Source: Pegea sp. RAD2-039 (taxonomy: Eukaryota; Chordata; Thaliacea; Salpida; Salpidae). From it: a stretch of 64,000 bases of DNA. This document shows positions 63,729-64,000 of the stretch, one piece after another. The stretch spans positions 1,240,001 to 1,304,000 of the forward strand of contig JAQGEQ010000048.1 in NCBI GenBank assembly GCA_034620365.1, given 5' to 3'. Each line of letters starts with the position of its first letter. Within the stretch, counting starts at the first letter, position 1. Under the pieces are notes generated by a model, which saw only the letters and a list, made by a program, of their open reading frames with translations, was not told where the DNA came from and ran no database searches. The translations under genes were made by a program, and so were the position numbers.

Positions 63729-64000
63729 AAACCAATGGATTGAAAACTTGTAAACTTAACAAAAACCAAAGCAGTAAAATAGTTTACTGCTCAATTCATT
63801 TAGTTAACTTTTCCGTTTACACTTTTATTGCTTTGATATTTTAAAGAAAATCTAAATCTAGAAATAAATTTTATAGGAATAATATATTTTTTTATTTTTT
63901 TTATTCGACCTACTAACATTTTGCAGCGTAAATTTCTAAAATAATTTTATGATATAACAACAGTTTTACAAAACGTAGTACTCAGCATGCAAATACTACT
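63729..64000. other. upstream flank of RPL38
   Basis: AT-rich, presumably promoter DNA for RPL38; no element could be named. Confidence 0.4.

Overview
The window is nuclear DNA from an AT-rich animal. Evidence for this is that every confident gene except one is split by GT-AG introns, and that the gene set includes an unc-4/UNCX homeobox gene, Ly6/uPAR-type three-finger domains, an RGS protein, a Golgi carbohydrate sulfotransferase and ribosomal protein L38. This points to a bilaterian invertebrate with a fairly compact genome. I cannot fix the phylum from the sequence alone. Introns in the acetyl-CoA carboxylase gene are very short (mostly about 45-60 nt), while those of the homeobox gene run to one or more kilobases.

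Layout, left to right: the 3' part of a p24/TMED cargo receptor gene (+, 123-1193); a one-exon membrane J-domain protein (+, 3523-4422); a 44-exon animal-type acetyl-CoA carboxylase (-, 6650-17115); an intergenic stretch with a decayed R2-like non-LTR retrotransposon (about 19.15-20.15 kb); a 9-exon carbohydrate sulfotransferase (+, 21699-25461); a 5-exon unc-4/UNCX homeobox gene (-, 26008-31969); a gene-poor stretch with a reverse transcriptase scrap at 36.1 kb; an 18-exon FIRRM (C1orf112)-like gene (+, 37817-43683); a small RGS-domain gene (+, 45016-45817); a repeat-rich stretch (46.4-48.2 kb); a 2-exon orphan gene (+, 48317-48972); a secreted, probably GPI-anchored protein with two Ly6/uPAR domains (-, 49405-51857); a 13-exon secreted multicopper oxidase (-, 52861-56200); a gag-type zinc-knuckle relic (about 60.2-60.95 kb, -); and RPL38 (-, 61978-62557, with a probable noncoding first exon near 63.7 kb).

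Most exon chains were rebuilt by hand from reading frame, splice-site consensus and phase. For UNC-4, the sulfotransferase, FIRRM, RGS, the orphan, Ly6, the multicopper oxidase and RPL38, the exon lengths add up to uninterrupted reading frames. The genes do not form an operon or a shared pathway; they are a mix of housekeeping genes (ACC, TMED, RPL38, FIRRM, DnaJ) and developmental, signalling or extracellular genes.

The most interesting points are: a multicopper oxidase in which the type-1 copper histidine of the HCHxxxH motif is aspartate; a 139-residue orphan with a strongly basic C-terminus; a double Ly6 protein; and splice-acceptor-like sequences just upstream of several start codons, compatible with 5'-UTR introns or spliced-leader trans-splicing. 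I found no clearly new multi-gene system.
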